Positions 28,309-43,300 of a stretch of DNA of 64,000 bases are shown piece after piece; within the stretch, counting starts at the first letter, position 1, and each line of letters opens with the position of its first letter. Origin of the DNA: Diphasiastrum complanatum (taxonomy: Eukaryota; Streptophyta; Lycopodiopsida; Lycopodiales; Lycopodiaceae); the NCBI GenBank assembly GCA_029204225.1, contig CM055109.1, positions 20,454,349 to 20,518,348 of the forward strand. The letters run 5' to 3'. A program made the translations under genes and the position numbers. The notes under the pieces were generated by a model. That model did not search any database. It had not been told where the DNA came from and saw only the letters and a list, made by a program, of their open reading frames with translations.

Positions 28309-31300
28309 GTATCTTTTTATGTTTAGTTAGTAATATCTTGTTATTAGTTTCATGTGATGTTGTGAAATCTGTCAAGTGAAATTTATGTGCTTGTTTATTT
28401 GTTAGAAAGTGTCAATGTTGAAATTTGACATGTTTATCAGCTATGTGGGATAGAATTATTTTTAGACAAGGTCTCAATGTTGCTCTTAACTTGTTTTCAG
28501 GTAATAGCTCTTGGCATTAACGACGGTAAATTTCTTTTTCTTTTAGAACTTGTTATTTTTATAATCCTGTGTTTCAATTGTAAGAAACATTCATTGTCGA
28601 ATCTGAGAAGGGCATAGAACTGGCAAATTTATGGTGTTCCTTGTTGGTTGATGCTTCTCAAGTGCAATGTCCACTCTTGCAAAATGGTAGTAGTTACTGA
28701 ACTAGGGTAGTACCATTACTCTGTGTTTGAAACCTTGCAGATTTTTCTATATACACTTTGTGATTTGGTTATTGTGAGCTGTGACTATGGTATCCATCTC
28801 TCTGTTTCTGCAACTTTCAGTTTCCTATTTCCTTTTCATTGTGGTTAATTCTGGCATGCCTGCATCTCATTCTTGCAGTTTTTTTTTGGATACAGATTTG
28901 GAGGTATTATGGTCAGTATGGGGTGCTTGGATTCGTAATGAAGTTCAAGAAGTGGACAACATTCTGGCAAACTTATGCGAAGAACTTCATAGAAATCCTT
29001 TTGCTCCTTGTCGATATCTTTATCTCAGTTCTTTCTATATTTCTAAAAAAATCCCTGAAGCATTTCGGCTTCCACGAACTTTCCATGTAAGTGAATTCCT
29101 AGAAGTCAGGGCCGCTTCCATGTTGCAAGTGATGTGTGACATGTTGAGATGGTTGGAGCACAGTGCAAACCATCTTAGGCTTATGTAGTTATTTTGCAGC
29201 TTTAAGTTTAAAAAAAATGTCATTCTTGATTCTGTTTTACCTATCATGTAGGCAAAGAATTCTATCAAACGGATCAAGTAATCTAGAAAGTAGCATAAAA
29301 GCGAGACATACGAACATGGTGAACATCGTTTGGTGTAGGCCAGTCCTGGATAGCCCGAACCTTACGAGGATCAAGGCGAATACGCCCATCACAAATAAAA
29401 AAGCCCAGAAATTCAATCTAAGCAACAGCGAAAGAACATTTGGATAGTTTGGCAAACAAATGATGGTGAATGAGTAACTGAAAGACACACGTGAGATGAG
29501 ACACATGCTCGTCAAGGGATGTACTAAAAATGAGAATGTCGTCGAAATAAACTAAAACACAATGACCAAGAAATGGACGCATAATGTTATTCATAACATT
29601 CTGGAATGTAGGAGGACCGTTAGTAACACCAAAAGGAAGCACACGAAACTCATATAAGCCAAGATGAATACGAAAAGCAGTCTTATGCTCGTCAAAGGGG
29701 TGCATCCTAATCTGGTGATATCCAGAACAAAGGTCTATCTTTGAAAAAATCTGGGAAGTGCCAAGTTGATCAAATAGGTCATCCATGTGAGGTTAGGATG
29801 AGCAAGGGAGAGGCCAGAGAAGGACAACGATGGAGGGTGGAGTTTTTCGGAAAAAAAAATTTGTGCTCAGGAAAGTGCTCTGATGCCAAGTTACGAACGG
29901 ATCCACAAGTAATCTAGAAAGTAGCATAAAAGCGAGACTTAATCCTAGAAAGCAAGAAAAGGAGAGACTAAGGAGGCTAAAGGAGAGAGATCTATATCAT
30001 AAACTGAGAAATGAAAGTGACACTGGAGCCCTACTTATACCCAACAGGAAGCCCTAAAAAAGGGGTCCAAAGGATAATAGTCAACTAGGAGGGAAAATAG
30101 TGCGCCCTCCAAGAGGGCCCCCCCCTCCAAGGTAATATGTCAATAAATGAATAATAGGGCCCAAGGCCAACCATATAGTCTAAATGTCAGTAAACTATAA
30201 AATAGAGGGCCCAAGGCCTGCTTATGCATAAAAAGTAAAGGTAAAGTAGGTGCGAATGGACGTGGCGAATGTAAAGAGCCAAGTCCATAACTGCTCCTGT
30301 AGGCCATCTAGAAGAGACAAAGATGGCTAATAGGGGTAAAAGTTTGTAAAATCAGTATCTACAGGACATATGCATTACAGGAACTTATGAATCTTGCAAA
30401 ACTTATAGTTTTCAATATTTCCATTGTAAGTTTTATATGCCATGGTTTAAGATTAATGATGTTTATTATTTCATCATGTGTATAGTTTTTCTTTTTGTCT
30501 TGCAAGTGCCGTCTTGGCAAACCATGCAAGGAAGGCCCATTGCCCGACTTAATCGACTATGAACCATGTGAAACAATTCAAAAATATTCCTTATTATCTA
30601 TGTTTATAATAGTTTGTAACAGGAGGTCAATGACTTACAATTATCGACTAATATTTGCAAAAAACTGCATTTATACAGTTTTCATAATGTAACCAGTTTA
30701 AACAAGTTTGTTTTTGAGAAGTTTCAACGCTTCTGCAGTTTTTGTAACCTTTTCTTTGGTGATTTGAAACCAAATTTTCCCATGTACTTGTAAAGATCTG
30801 CTAAAACAATGTAAAAGATGTAAAATAAATGTCCGGGTTATGATTGCTAGCAATTGATGCTCTAATAATTGTGAAAGTGAATAGAAGCTCGCATTTAGAA
30901 CTCAAATGCTGCAAAACATTTTAAAACATGAAACATTTTGAAAGCTTCAGAAACTATCAAAACAAGTTTGATTGTAACTATAGATTGACTAGGGTTGCCA
31001 CACTAAGCGCAACAAAGCTTGATTTCCTATGGTTCCAAAGCCACTCTTGTTTTTAATGATATGTTTCAGTGGTGTGGATTGTGGGGAGCTGATTGGCATA
31101 TGACCTTTTGCATTTTAAGAATTGTTTGCATGTTAAGTTAGTAGTTCTTACCCCATGTTGATCATCTTGCTGTCCCAACAGATTTTGTTAAAGTTTTTGT
31201 CCCCAAGGGAGCTCCAACCTGGCATCAAGAGGCAGCCTATACTTCCTATTTTGGCTTGTAAATTGTTGTTCCGAGCATTTTCTGAGGAAACAGAATGGCC

Positions 31301-34300
31301 ACTTATCTTTATCAAGGTACATTGGCTAGAGATAACTCATGATGGATGAATTAGTGGGAATATTTGACCAAGTAAGTAGGACAATGTAATCATATCATAA
31401 GACATATAGTCCAGGAGGTGTTGCTCTCAATGCAGAGCCTCAATGTCTTATTTTGAAATAGATAGAATTTGTGCAACTGAATAGTAACATAGATACCTGT
31501 TCCATATCTTTTGGTACAGAACGCCATATTCGTACCAACACAACATCAATTTTTTTAGCACTAAAAAAAGCCCATCTAGAGATATTTTTGAGATTTTTTC
31601 CCTACATAAGGAACAGCATTCTGTACATGTCTGTTCCATATGCCAAGGAACTACGGACGAAATACCATCTCAACTTATGCAATTCCCATAACTTTTTCTT
31701 TGACCTTACACCTACAAAACTGTAGATAATATTTTATATGTACTATCACCAGCTAAAAAAGCTAAATCTTTATGCTTGTCATATTATTGTTGAGCATATG
31801 CTTTGGTCTTTTTTGTACAATTTAGGGTTGTCTATAAGTGTTGTTGTCACAGCTTATCAAGCTGAATTAAGCAGTGCTTTGGAACATCATTGTTGGCTAG
31901 TGACGTGCTTTTCAACATTAGACTCTAGATTCACTTCTCTATAATTGTGCAGGACACAAACTTATCTTACTTAGTGACCCTCAGAATTGGACATTCAACT
32001 CTTATGAAGCAATTTGAATGTTAAATTTGTAAATATGGTCCTTCATCTTGACCTTTGCTATTCCAACTTGTGTAGGCTTATTTGGAAGATGCTATTGGTC
32101 CACGTGTATGGATTGAGCACGACAGCTGCAAAGAGTTCGTCTTGATTCTGCTGAAAGCATTTTGCTTCGAGGATGGTGTAAGCTTTTCATTTTCTGAGTA
32201 TGTTGCTTGCAAGAGGGACATGTTTATGAGGAAATGTGAATATTTTTAGGATTATTTCCTAGTAACCTAATCAGGGATGAATATTTGCTCAATTATGACA
32301 ATGGTAGATAGCAGTGTTGCAGCAGATTGCGATCCACTGCAAAAACGAATTGGAACAAGCTTAATTTTTTTTTGCTCTAAAATGGTAAAAACCTAAAGAA
32401 AACATAAAAAAGCCTCAAAAGGTCATATCTAGAAATCCTAATCTTTTAGAAAACTCACACACCCAAAATCCTTGAAAAATTTGAAAAAACCGGTTTTTTC
32501 TTTTTTGCCACATATTGGGAAGCCCTAATTAGATTTCCCAGAACGTGATCCGGGCATCTTCATCCCCATCTACTAGTGAGACTCCTCAGTGCACTTCAGT
32601 TGAACACATTTAACAAGCCGTTGATAGTGTAATGTTTGGGATTTCTTCTTGTCTTGACGTGGTCATGACAGGCTTTGCCTCAGTCATAGATTGACCCTTA
32701 CATCCTCCTCATGGTCCTAGCAAGGCCCCTATGCCATCTTCTCATAGCTTTGGAGCTATTGCCTTCTCCCTCTCCCTTTGGCAGTCCTTTTGGTAGCCCT
32801 ATCATCCCTTGCTACTCCATCTCCTGGTTTTTACCCTTTCCCTCGTCATGCTGGTCCCGAGCCACACCGGGCTCGTAGCTTTTGTGATAAGATCCAGCTT
32901 ACTACCTACTCTACTTCCTCTAATGAGAATCTCATAGAGAATTGGTTTTCTTGATGTTCCCCAAGACCGACGTTCAGAAGATCTAGTTAGCTGCCTTACA
33001 CTTGGAACGATGAGCTGCTACTTGGTGGCATGTTTATCGTACTGAGCCTAATCGAGAGGGGATACACTTATGGCCTGCCTTTCGCCGTGACCTCCGCCAT
33101 TCTATGATTGATCCTCAGTGGTTGAGTCGTCAGTGTGATATTTTGCGCAACCTTTCTCACATTGGTGATTTAGCTTTGTGTACTGACCACTTTATGGAGC
33201 AGCTCTCCTACCTTTTTATCGACTTACAACCTATTGAATAATTATCTCGCTACGTGAGGTCCCTTACGCTATGCCTTACTACACTTTCTGATGCTATTTC
33301 ACTCGCTACTACGCTACAAAAAGTATCCCGAGATCACTAGTTCTCGTTTTTTCCGTTTCGCCATATCTTGCCCTAGTGGTAATGCCACCTTTGTTCCATC
33401 CGCTCTTGCTTCTTCTGTTTCTGTAAAAAAAATGGGACAAGAGGCCTTTGCATTGACTATCGAGCCTTGAAGAAGTTGACTATCCAAAACCAGTATCCCA
33501 TTCCTCATATGGTTGACCACCTTTGATCAGCTTGCTACCCACGTAGCGGCAAAATCGAATGAGGCCCAAAAGACAAAATCTTTTCTCCCTGCAAGCCACT
33601 AGGACTTGACCAGAAAAAGATTAGCTTAGGGAATGAATGCACTTGCCTCTAAGTGAAAAGCCACCTTACAAAGGCACATGTGGGGGGGGGAAGTGAATTG
33701 GTCAAACATCTGTAACTTAAGCCCACTTGAACTCAATGTCCATGGGTGGGTAGTATGATGCACCTAAAGGAAATAAATTGCACAAGAGGCCATGACAGGC
33801 CATAAGGATGCAAGTGCTTTTTATTTTAATGACATACTCATTTTTAGTTCATTTCTTTCCTAGCATGTTTCCCATCTTTCTTTTGTCTTCCAGTTACTTG
33901 TCACTCATCAGCTGTTTGCCAAGTTGTCTAAGTGCTCTTTTACTATTCCTGAGATTGAGTCAGTAGGTTTTCTTATTTGTTATGGCTGTATTCGACTTGA
34001 ACCTCGTAAGGTCCAGGTTATTTAGGGTTGGCTTGTGCAAATGTTCATCATGTATGTATGTTTCTTGGTTTAGCCACTCACCTTCATTGTCCTACGTTAC
34101 CAGACCTCTCCGGGCCGCCATCGTTGCCATGTTCAGTTTCAGCTTGGTGATATGGTTTATCTGCGGCTTCATTTTGCACGACTTGCATCACGCTACTATG
34201 GCCCTTACCGCATGTTGGAGTCTCTCAGTCCAATGACTTATCGTTTACAGCTATCGGCCTCTCCATGTGCATGTGATATTTTTCATATTAGTCTGTTACG

Positions 34301-37300
34301 TGTTGCTATTGAGGATGATGCTCCTCGTGATCTTACCTTTCCTGATGATCCATAGCTATTTTCTTTACTACCAGCCACTATACTACAGGTTCATATTTAG
34401 CATAACAGAAGTCGATGGTAGATTCAGTTTTTGGTCCAGTCGTGTCCTTGATGCACTTATTCAACCTTCTACATTTGCTATAGTTACTGATCCACTAGGG
34501 CTTGATGTTACATGATTATATGTTGCCTCTTCATTTAGCCTGAGGGGCTTTGTTTTTCTGTGGGGGAGAGTTATGGACACCGCGTCTTCTTTATTACTTT
34601 ATGCATAAACAGGCAAATGGGGCCTTTGGCCCATTATATTAGTCTAGTTGCTATTTTGGTCACATGACGCCGGGGGCGGGGGGGCACCTAGTGGGTCGTA
34701 GACCTATTGGGAGGGGCGCACTATTATCCCTCCTGGAGATTGGTCTCCCCAGTCTTATCCATTTAGGGTTCCTCTCTGACTATAAGTAGGAGAAGTTGTC
34801 ATTCATTATTCACCTTATGATATTGATCTCTTTCTCTCTCTTTAAGCATTTTCTTTATCGCTTTCTAGGGTTAGTTCCTGCTTATGTGCGACTTTCCTAG
34901 CTTAGCTATTGATCTGTTGTGAATCGGTTTGTAACTACAACCAAAGTTCTCTTTTGAAACAAAACTAATGCGAAAGACAATTTTCCAACTTGCAAAAATT
35001 AAAGAAACTAGATGTCAAAAATAAATAGCAAACGTACAAGAAAAATTGTATGCACCCTGGTAACTATAGGATGGAGAATCAGCCTTCAGTTCGCCAAGAA
35101 GACGAGACCAAAAGTTGCCACCAATTTTTGTTGATTTAGGGCCGGCAAACACGTTGTTCCCTAGATCTTTGCAACCAAAGCTCCAAAATTGATGAGGTCT
35201 GGTTCTCTAAGGTAGCCTTAGTGCTGCATATGTACTACTACAATATCAGAAAATTTTGATAGGTAAGCAATGTGCAAATCGGCTGGAACTAGTGTATTGA
35301 TTTTCTAGGACAAAATCTGTTTTTTTTTTACGATATCTTTGCAAACAGAATTCCAAATAAGGTGGAATCAAGGTTTTCAATGTCGTCGGGGACTGTTGTC
35401 TACTAAAATTTCAAGATGATTTGACCAAAAAAGTGAATTTGTAGGGTTGTTTCAGCACCCAAATTGCCCAAAGAACGCTTATTTTTTTCCTTCTCTCTCT
35501 ACTAGATCTAGACTGCTCCTACAACAATTTACTTGTAGAAGGGAATTGGCAACTTTCTCACTCAAAGGTTCCCAAAGAGAAAGTTGAAAATGCTGATTTT
35601 TCACTCTCTTTAAAACGAGGCCAGATGTGAGAATCTTGGCTCTCCAAGCTCCTCTTGAATGTACTAGCTGGTGAAAGAATGATCTCCTCTTGTCCACAGG
35701 CAAACCTTTAAGCATAGCTACTTACATTTTGGTCCTGTGACACATGGCGCCCATTCATGAGTGATCAGTCCATCTGACATGCATACCAGTCCTAACTCAT
35801 GATTATGTAACCAACTTAATGTTTAGTCACCCTTGCGCCAATTAAGAACACATGTACAGATTCAACATGAAAGATAGCAAATAGCTTTCTTAGAAGCTGC
35901 AAAATAATCATTCACAAGCGTTCTCCAACAAAGTGTAGAGTTAATGTTCACATTGTTACTCCTAATGTTGTCATCTAGGGTTAATTAGGATAATTGGGCC
36001 ATGCCTGCGTGCTAATTCTGGGGGCCTTTACCTATATTTAGTAAAGTCAAGGTAGAATCTAGTTAGACTCAAGTTTTGAGATTTTAGTGCTTGATTTGGA
36101 GAACAAGTTTTGCTATAGATAGGTGTTGTGCTTTTACCATATATAGAGACATTAATTAGGCAATAGCTTTTGCTTTTGCTTTTGGCATAGACCTAGTGCG
36201 GCCTAGCTCATTTGCAATGGGACATAGTTAAAGTTTCTCATCACTTGTGCTCTCTCTCATGTGTTTGGCTATTGTTTCATCACAATAAGAATCTTATCTT
36301 GGGTTAGTTCTATGAGCAAGTTGGTTTTCTACATTGGTATCAGAGCATGGTTCAAGATTCGAGAGAACAATGAGGTACTCAATGAACGGAGTCAATCATC
36401 ACATGTAGGTTGATCCGACCATCTTCAAGGTGTGGAGGTGAGTGTTAGAGTTCAAGTTCACATTGTTACCCCTAATGTTGTCATCTAGGGTGGGTTAATT
36501 AGGATATTGGGCCATGCATGCGTGTTAATTCTGGGGTCTTTACCTATATTTAGTAAAGTCAAGTTAGAATTTAGTTAGACTCAAGTTTGAGATTCTAGTG
36601 CTTGATTTGGAGCACAATTTTTGCTATAGATAGGTGTTGTGCTTCTACCATATATAGAGACATTAATTAGGCAATTGCTTTTGCTTTGGCTTTTGGCATA
36701 GACCAAAGTCTATAAGTATGTAGTGCGGCCTAGCTCATTTGCAATGGGGCATAGTTGAAGTTTCTCATCACTTGTGTTCTCTCTCATGTGTTTGGCTATT
36801 GTTTCATCACAATAGGAATCTTATCTTGGGTTACTTGTATGAGCAAGTCCTAACACAAAGAAGAAATCAATGGTTGCCGATAGCTCAGGCAGATCTCCAA
36901 TAGAAAGATGGAACTCCTCTATAAAGAGCTTAAGACTCCAAATTCATGACTAACTAATGGACAAACTTAGTGGCTATTATACTAAGCAAAAGCTACATCC
37001 CTTCCATTGAGTTGGGAGGGAAAAATACAAATTTAAATTTTAGGCCCCGAGTTAGGATCCACGTAAAATAGTGTTCCTGGGCTCGCCAAATGTAATTAAA
37101 AGTTTGTGGCTAGATATAGAGAAATATGGACTGTGTGTCCTTTACACTTTCCAACTTCAAAAAACATTGCGCTCAATGTTGGGCTTTAATAATGACCCAA
37201 CCCTAAATACTAGAAAATAAGGCCCAGGCAATCATAGTTACCAGGAAATGCATTCCCACCCCTTGGGAACAGGGGAATGCTGTTCCCGCCAAGTACTATG

Positions 37301-40300
37301 CCTGACTATATGAAGTGGTGATGCAGGTTGTAGCAACCAAGCATGTTGTATATCAATAAGTAGCAATGGAGTGAAATGTGTACATATGGCCCAATTTATC
37401 GGCAAGGACAAAAACATGTCTAGTCCAAGCTACCCATAGACACTGGTGGTGATGAACAGTCCAAGAATAGTAGGCAAGAACAACATCAAAAGATCGACAC
37501 TAAGCAGGAGGACTATAAGAAGCACAACCACTGTGCAATATCACTGGTGGCCAAGCCATATGTAGCAACCAAGAATGCCATCTTATGATGATCCTCCTGA
37601 TGATTCTCCTATCGATTCTCCTGTCGATCTTGATCTTCATGTTGCTTTTCAAGTCTAGCAAATCTCCTAGTTCTTGTGTACTAGACTCTTCCTATTCCAA
37701 AATGACAATATCCTTGATAGTTTCATGGTACCATCTAGGCAATCTTCTCGTATCTGATGTAGGATGCCTCTTGCCTGGTGAAGTAGGAGGTGAACAAATA
37801 TATACTTGATCTATCCTTCATTTTTCCTTTCTCAACCATGGTCACCATAGGTACTTAAATTGGTGTAAGCAGTACATGTGTCAATTCGGGTTCTGTAATG
37901 ACTAGTCACACAAAATAGGAAGTCCTCCATCTTGCCTCCTATCATAAGATACCCCTGTATCTTTACGAGATCCATCCTCATCAAAGATCACATCCCTACT
38001 TATAATAACTTTCTTACCCTCCAAGTCAAACAACCTGTATCCCTTCTCTTGACCATCGTATCCAAGAAATAAACACTTTGTCACCTTTGAATCCAATTTG
38101 CTCTTTGAATCTTTATGTATGTGAGCATATGCAATACTTCCAAAAACCCTCAAATGACTTACATAAGGTCTTCTATGCATGTAAGCTTCCTCTAGACTCC
38201 GATTCTACAAAACTTTTGTAGGACTTAAAATATAAACTGATGTCTTAACTCCACCCCAAAACATGTTTGGAAGATTCTTACTTTCAGGCATGCTCCTTGT
38301 AGTTTTGACAATAGACTGATTCTTCATTTTCGCAACTCCATTCTTTGTACTTGCAAACTGTCTCTTTATACCATGATCCTTGCAAAACTCTTGAAATTCT
38401 ATAGAAAGATACTCTCCCCCTTTATTTGAGCAAAGTATCTTCATCTGTCTATCTGTTTCTTTCTCCACCTGTGTCTTAAACCATGTGAAGTACTTGAGTG
38501 CCTCACCCTTATTCTTGAGAAGATATACCCATGTCCTCCTAGAATAACTATCAACAAACACCTTAAAGTAGCTTGCTCCCCCATAAGATTGAGTTTTCAT
38601 AGGACCACACAATTCTGTATGAATAAGTTCTAGAACATTTTTTGTCCTGGAAGTACTAGACGAAAATTTCTTCATATGAGTTTTCCTAAGACACAGCACT
38701 CACAAAACTTGTGATCAAGAGCAACTTGAGGTAAACCAGTAACCATATTGTATTTCCTCAAGACTTGTAGACTTCTGTAATTCAGATGTCCAAACCTTTT
38801 GTGCCATAACTTACTGATCCAATATCCACAATACTTGTATGATGACCCACCACTTGAGCCTGAAGTTTGTACAACCTCGCCCTCCCTGCAAGAATGTCTC
38901 AACTACTCCTTCACTGTCCTTCCTTTTGATGAGACACCGCTCTTCATCAAATTGTACAACCATATGATGCTTCTCAATAGGCAATATTGAGAGTAAATTC
39001 TTCTTTTTTCTTGGTACATGAAACACATCCTTTATGTCTCCAATCTTTCCTGAAGGTAGTTGAACCTATACTTTTCCATATATCATATGTCTAGTTATCA
39101 CATGTGATCCATCATCTAGTTCTTGAAAACTAGATAACCAGTCTTACCTAGGTGTCATATGCTTTGATGCACCCGAATCATTTGAGCAACTAACGTTTTC
39201 TCTTGAAGTCATGTTTTCATTATATGGAACAGTAACATTACTTGCACTTAATAGCAAAAAAAACGATTCGCTGAACCCTAATAAAAACCACAAGTTGCGG
39301 TTTGAACCGCGATTCAAACTACGATTCGCGGTTCGAAACTGCAAGTATGATCTAACCCAATGTCTCCTACCCCTCATATATACTTGAGACTAGGCTCTAT
39401 CTTAGGTTGTGATGTCGAGAAGATAATAAGAAGTATTCAAGCATACTTCAATGATACTTTTGGGAAGTTGCTCCTCACAAAGCAATTTAATACTCATTTC
39501 ATCTTAAGTTGGGTCAAAATTCTATATAGATGGATTGAAGGCAGAGGTTCTAGTGGGCTGGCATGCTTGTAAAGGGACTCACTACAACCTATCATTGATT
39601 TGGTTTGATAGGATGAGCAGGCATGCTGTATGTGGACTCATTCTCTTGGTTGGAGTATTGGGCTTGACAGGGATGTGTATGTTGCAATTTGCTATTTTAC
39701 ACTTGTAGTCTTTGGCTTTTGTTGCTAGTATGGGCTCCCTGTATGTTGATCTTTCTTTAGATATTCTTCTTTACTCTGAGCATGGTCATATACTTTTGGC
39801 TGCGGAGACTTCAACAACAGGACCTCTTGTAGACAGACAGAGTTACACGTGATCACTGATGATCCTTTGAGGATTCATTCTTTGGATATAGATATGGGGA
39901 TTGACATGATGTCTGATGATGATGGTGGCTCATGTTAGAAATAAGTGACTATGCTAAAGTTAAAACATAGGTTACTTTGACCCAAAAGGTCGAGATTTGT
40001 GTAACCATGGGTATTTAGTTGTTTAGGCCATCTTAAGTTTGTCTTAAGTGCAGTTGGACCCAATTTTGGTCATGTAGTGACTTGTGGGTCCTTAGGGGTC
40101 TAATTTTGTTTAGGGCCTTATCTTGACTTTTGGGGGTCCCCTATATTTAGTAAGTGGTTAAGCTTAGGGTTTGTTGGCATTGGCCACATCCAAGTAGAGT
40201 ACTTAGATGCTCACATTTTGCTAAGCATTGCTCTCCATTTTCCTGCTTTCTCTCTCTCCTTGAGGGCGCCTATCCTCCTCCCTCATTTGTCTTGTGGAGA

Positions 40301-43300
40301 TTGTTTGATACTTAGATCTTAGTGCCTTGACTCTTGTTTTCCTACATGGTATCAGAGCAACCGGATCTGTAGCAAGCTTGTATGTTGGCGCCCTACCAAA
40401 ATAGGAGCTACTCTACTTTGTGATTTGAAAATTCAGCATCCTGCTGATTTTTCCAAGTGGAGTTTGGATCAGCTTTTTGTCTCCTTTCAGGTTGAAGGAG
40501 GGCGCCCATCATGGATCTTGGAGGAGCAATTTTTGGCGCCCAAAAATCAGCATCTCAAATCTGATTTTTTGCAGCCAGTTTTCAGCAAGTCTTGTCTTGA
40601 GGAGGGCGCCCAAAAATCTGCTTCTAATTTGGGTTTTGGAACCTTCTTAATTTACTGATTTGTCAGGTTTGCAGTTGTGGAGGAGGGCGCCCAAAATACA
40701 ACAAACCCTATTTTGGGTTAGGGCAAATTTGTGGCTAGAAAATTGCAGATTTTTAGCAAGCAGTAGGGAGCTTTCAATAGCCTTATTGAAGTGTGTGTTG
40801 ATCACACTATTTGGCTTTCTAATTGGGTTTCAGTCTAGGCTTCAATCGAAGCTAACCTAATTTTCAAGAAGCTGGTTTTTTTGTGCAGAAAAACAGCCAT
40901 CTATCCATTATCTTTTGGGCACTTTGGTTGCAGATTGGTAGACATCTTGTGCTCTTATTTTCAGCTCATTGTTTACTGCAAATTTGTGATTAGATTTGGC
41001 TTTGGAAAGGCTCTCTTTCTTATCTACTACAAGCTGAAATTCTGTTGGAGGTAATGGCTAAAGAATCAGAAGCTATCGGTTCTTAGTTTAGTGAAGATTG
41101 GTTGGATGGCACAAACTACTCCTTGTGGAGTTACATGATGAAGAATCTTCTCATAGCGAAAGGGCTATGGGATTTGGTCAATGGTGATGGGGAAAGGCCT
41201 CCTTCTTTGGCACCTACTACACCTCGTGGATCATCATCATCATCATCTTCTACATCTTCGGAAGAACAAAAGAAGTGGGATAGAAGGGATGCACAAGTAC
41301 ATTCTATGGTTGCTCTTGCGTTGAAAAGATCTATCTTACCTTATATTAGATCTTGTAAGACATCTAAAAGTGCGTGGGAAACACTTAATACGATGTATAG
41401 GGTCAAAAGTCCAGCAAGAGTGGTGTATCTCCAAAATCAACTTTCTATGTTGAAGATGCAAGAAGGGGATCTAGTGACCAATCACTTGACGAAGATCAAG
41501 GATCTTCGTGAGGAGCTTCTCAATATTGATGAGATAATTGAGGATGCTCAATTTGTTTCCACTACTCTCAACTCATTACCTTCCTCTTATTTTCCATTTG
41601 TTTCATCTTTGAGTATCTTTAAAGGAATTGATACTTGTGCTTCACTTGCTACTTTGGAGCAAGAGCTTGAAGCTAGTGATGATCTCTTCAACCAAGACTA
41701 TGCTTTTGTGTCTAATATTGCTTCTACTAGTACTTCTACATCTATGAGGAATTCAGGTTCTGTTTTGCAAGTTGCTGATTTTCAGCCTATTGAAGGGGTG
41801 ATTGATCGTGGTGCTACTCGTCATATGACTTTTCGCAAAGAAGTATTCACTAAATTAGTGAAAGTGCAAAATGGAAGTAAGGTACAATGTGCAGATAATG
41901 CATCTTTTCCTATTCATGGAATTGGAATTGTAGCCTTCATTCTACCTAATGGTGAAGAAAAGTACATCAAGAATGTGCTTTATGTTCCGGGAATCAAGAA
42001 GAGTCTTCTTTCGGTTTCAACTATGTTGAAGCAAGGACTAGTTGTTGAGTTCAAAGAAGATAAGTGTCTTGTCAAGGATCCTAAAAGATCTCTCTTGATT
42101 ATTGTTTCGGGAACAATGCATGATGACTTATTCATGATGGATACCTATGAGCGACGAATTCCCTCTACATGTGTTGTTGCTTCTACATCACAATCATTGG
42201 AGTTGGCTGAATTGTGGCATGCAACGTTTGGGCATCTCAACTTTGCAAGTCTGAAGAAGCTGAAGACATTTAATATGGTAGAAGACATTCCTACTCTTGA
42301 GTAGTCGGAAGGGCATGTATGCGAGGGGTGCATATTTGGAAAGTTTCAAAGGAAACCTTTTCCAATTGATGGAACTATAAGGGTTCTTGATAAATTTGAT
42401 TTGGTTCATAGTGATGTTTGTGGTCCAATGAGGACCGAATCGATTGAAAGTGCATCTATTTTGTGACTTTTATTGATGATTTCTCCCGTTTCACATGGAA
42501 CTATCCTATGAAGGCTAAATCCAAAGTTTTTCAACACTTCAAAGATTTTCTAGCAATGGTGGAAAATCAATCTGGGCATTCTTTAAAGACCCTACGCACC
42601 GATCGAGGAGGGGAATACATCAAGAGTACGTTCAATGCATTTCTTCGACAGAAGGGAATTCTCCATCAAATGACAACTCCTTATACGCCTCAGCAAAATG
42701 GTGTTGCCGAGCGAAAGAATCGCACACTTATGGAGATGGCCCGTTGCATGCTCATAGCAATTATAATGGCGACCCTACTAAAGCATTGAAAGTATTAACT
42801 CCTTATGAAGTTTGGTATGAGAGAAGCCCACAATCTCTCACTTTCGCATTTTTGGTTGTACGGCTTATGCTTTTATTCCGGATAAACTTCGTACAAAGCT
42901 TGAGGATAAAGGAGGTAAATGCATTTTTGTTGGCTATAGTAGTGAAAGCAAAGGCTATAGGCTGTTCAATTTGAGCACTAACAAGATTATTGTTCGTCGT
43001 GATGTGCATTTTGATGAAAAGAATTCATTAGATGTGGCCCCAACTCATACCTTGAAGGGGGACAGCCCACATAGTGTGAATGTTGAAGTTTTTCCAGATT
43101 TGGTACCATCTTCTATTTCTGGAGATAAGGGGCAGCAATCGACCAGTTTTAAATTGCCCAACACCTCATCAAGTTTAGAGCCTAATGTTCATCAAGAACC
43201 TTCCATTGTTGCTCAAAATCAGCCTGCAGGAACAGTTGGACAGCAAGGACCAGTTTTGGAAGATCTTGGATAGCCAAGAGTATGTCGGAAGGCCTTGGAC

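Noticed and set aside
28839-29090. Alternative hydrophobic frame overlapping INTS1 exon 3
   Set aside because: Hydrophobic by shift of a real coding exon; the chosen frame keeps phase at both ends and fits the family.
30495-30692. Possible INTS1 exon containing [20 protein letters not shown]
   Set aside because: Exons at 28,896-29,086 and 31,182-31,316 already join in phase 0 and match the family directly. This piece has no clear donor and no INTS1 counterpart, though an old unused exon cannot be excluded.
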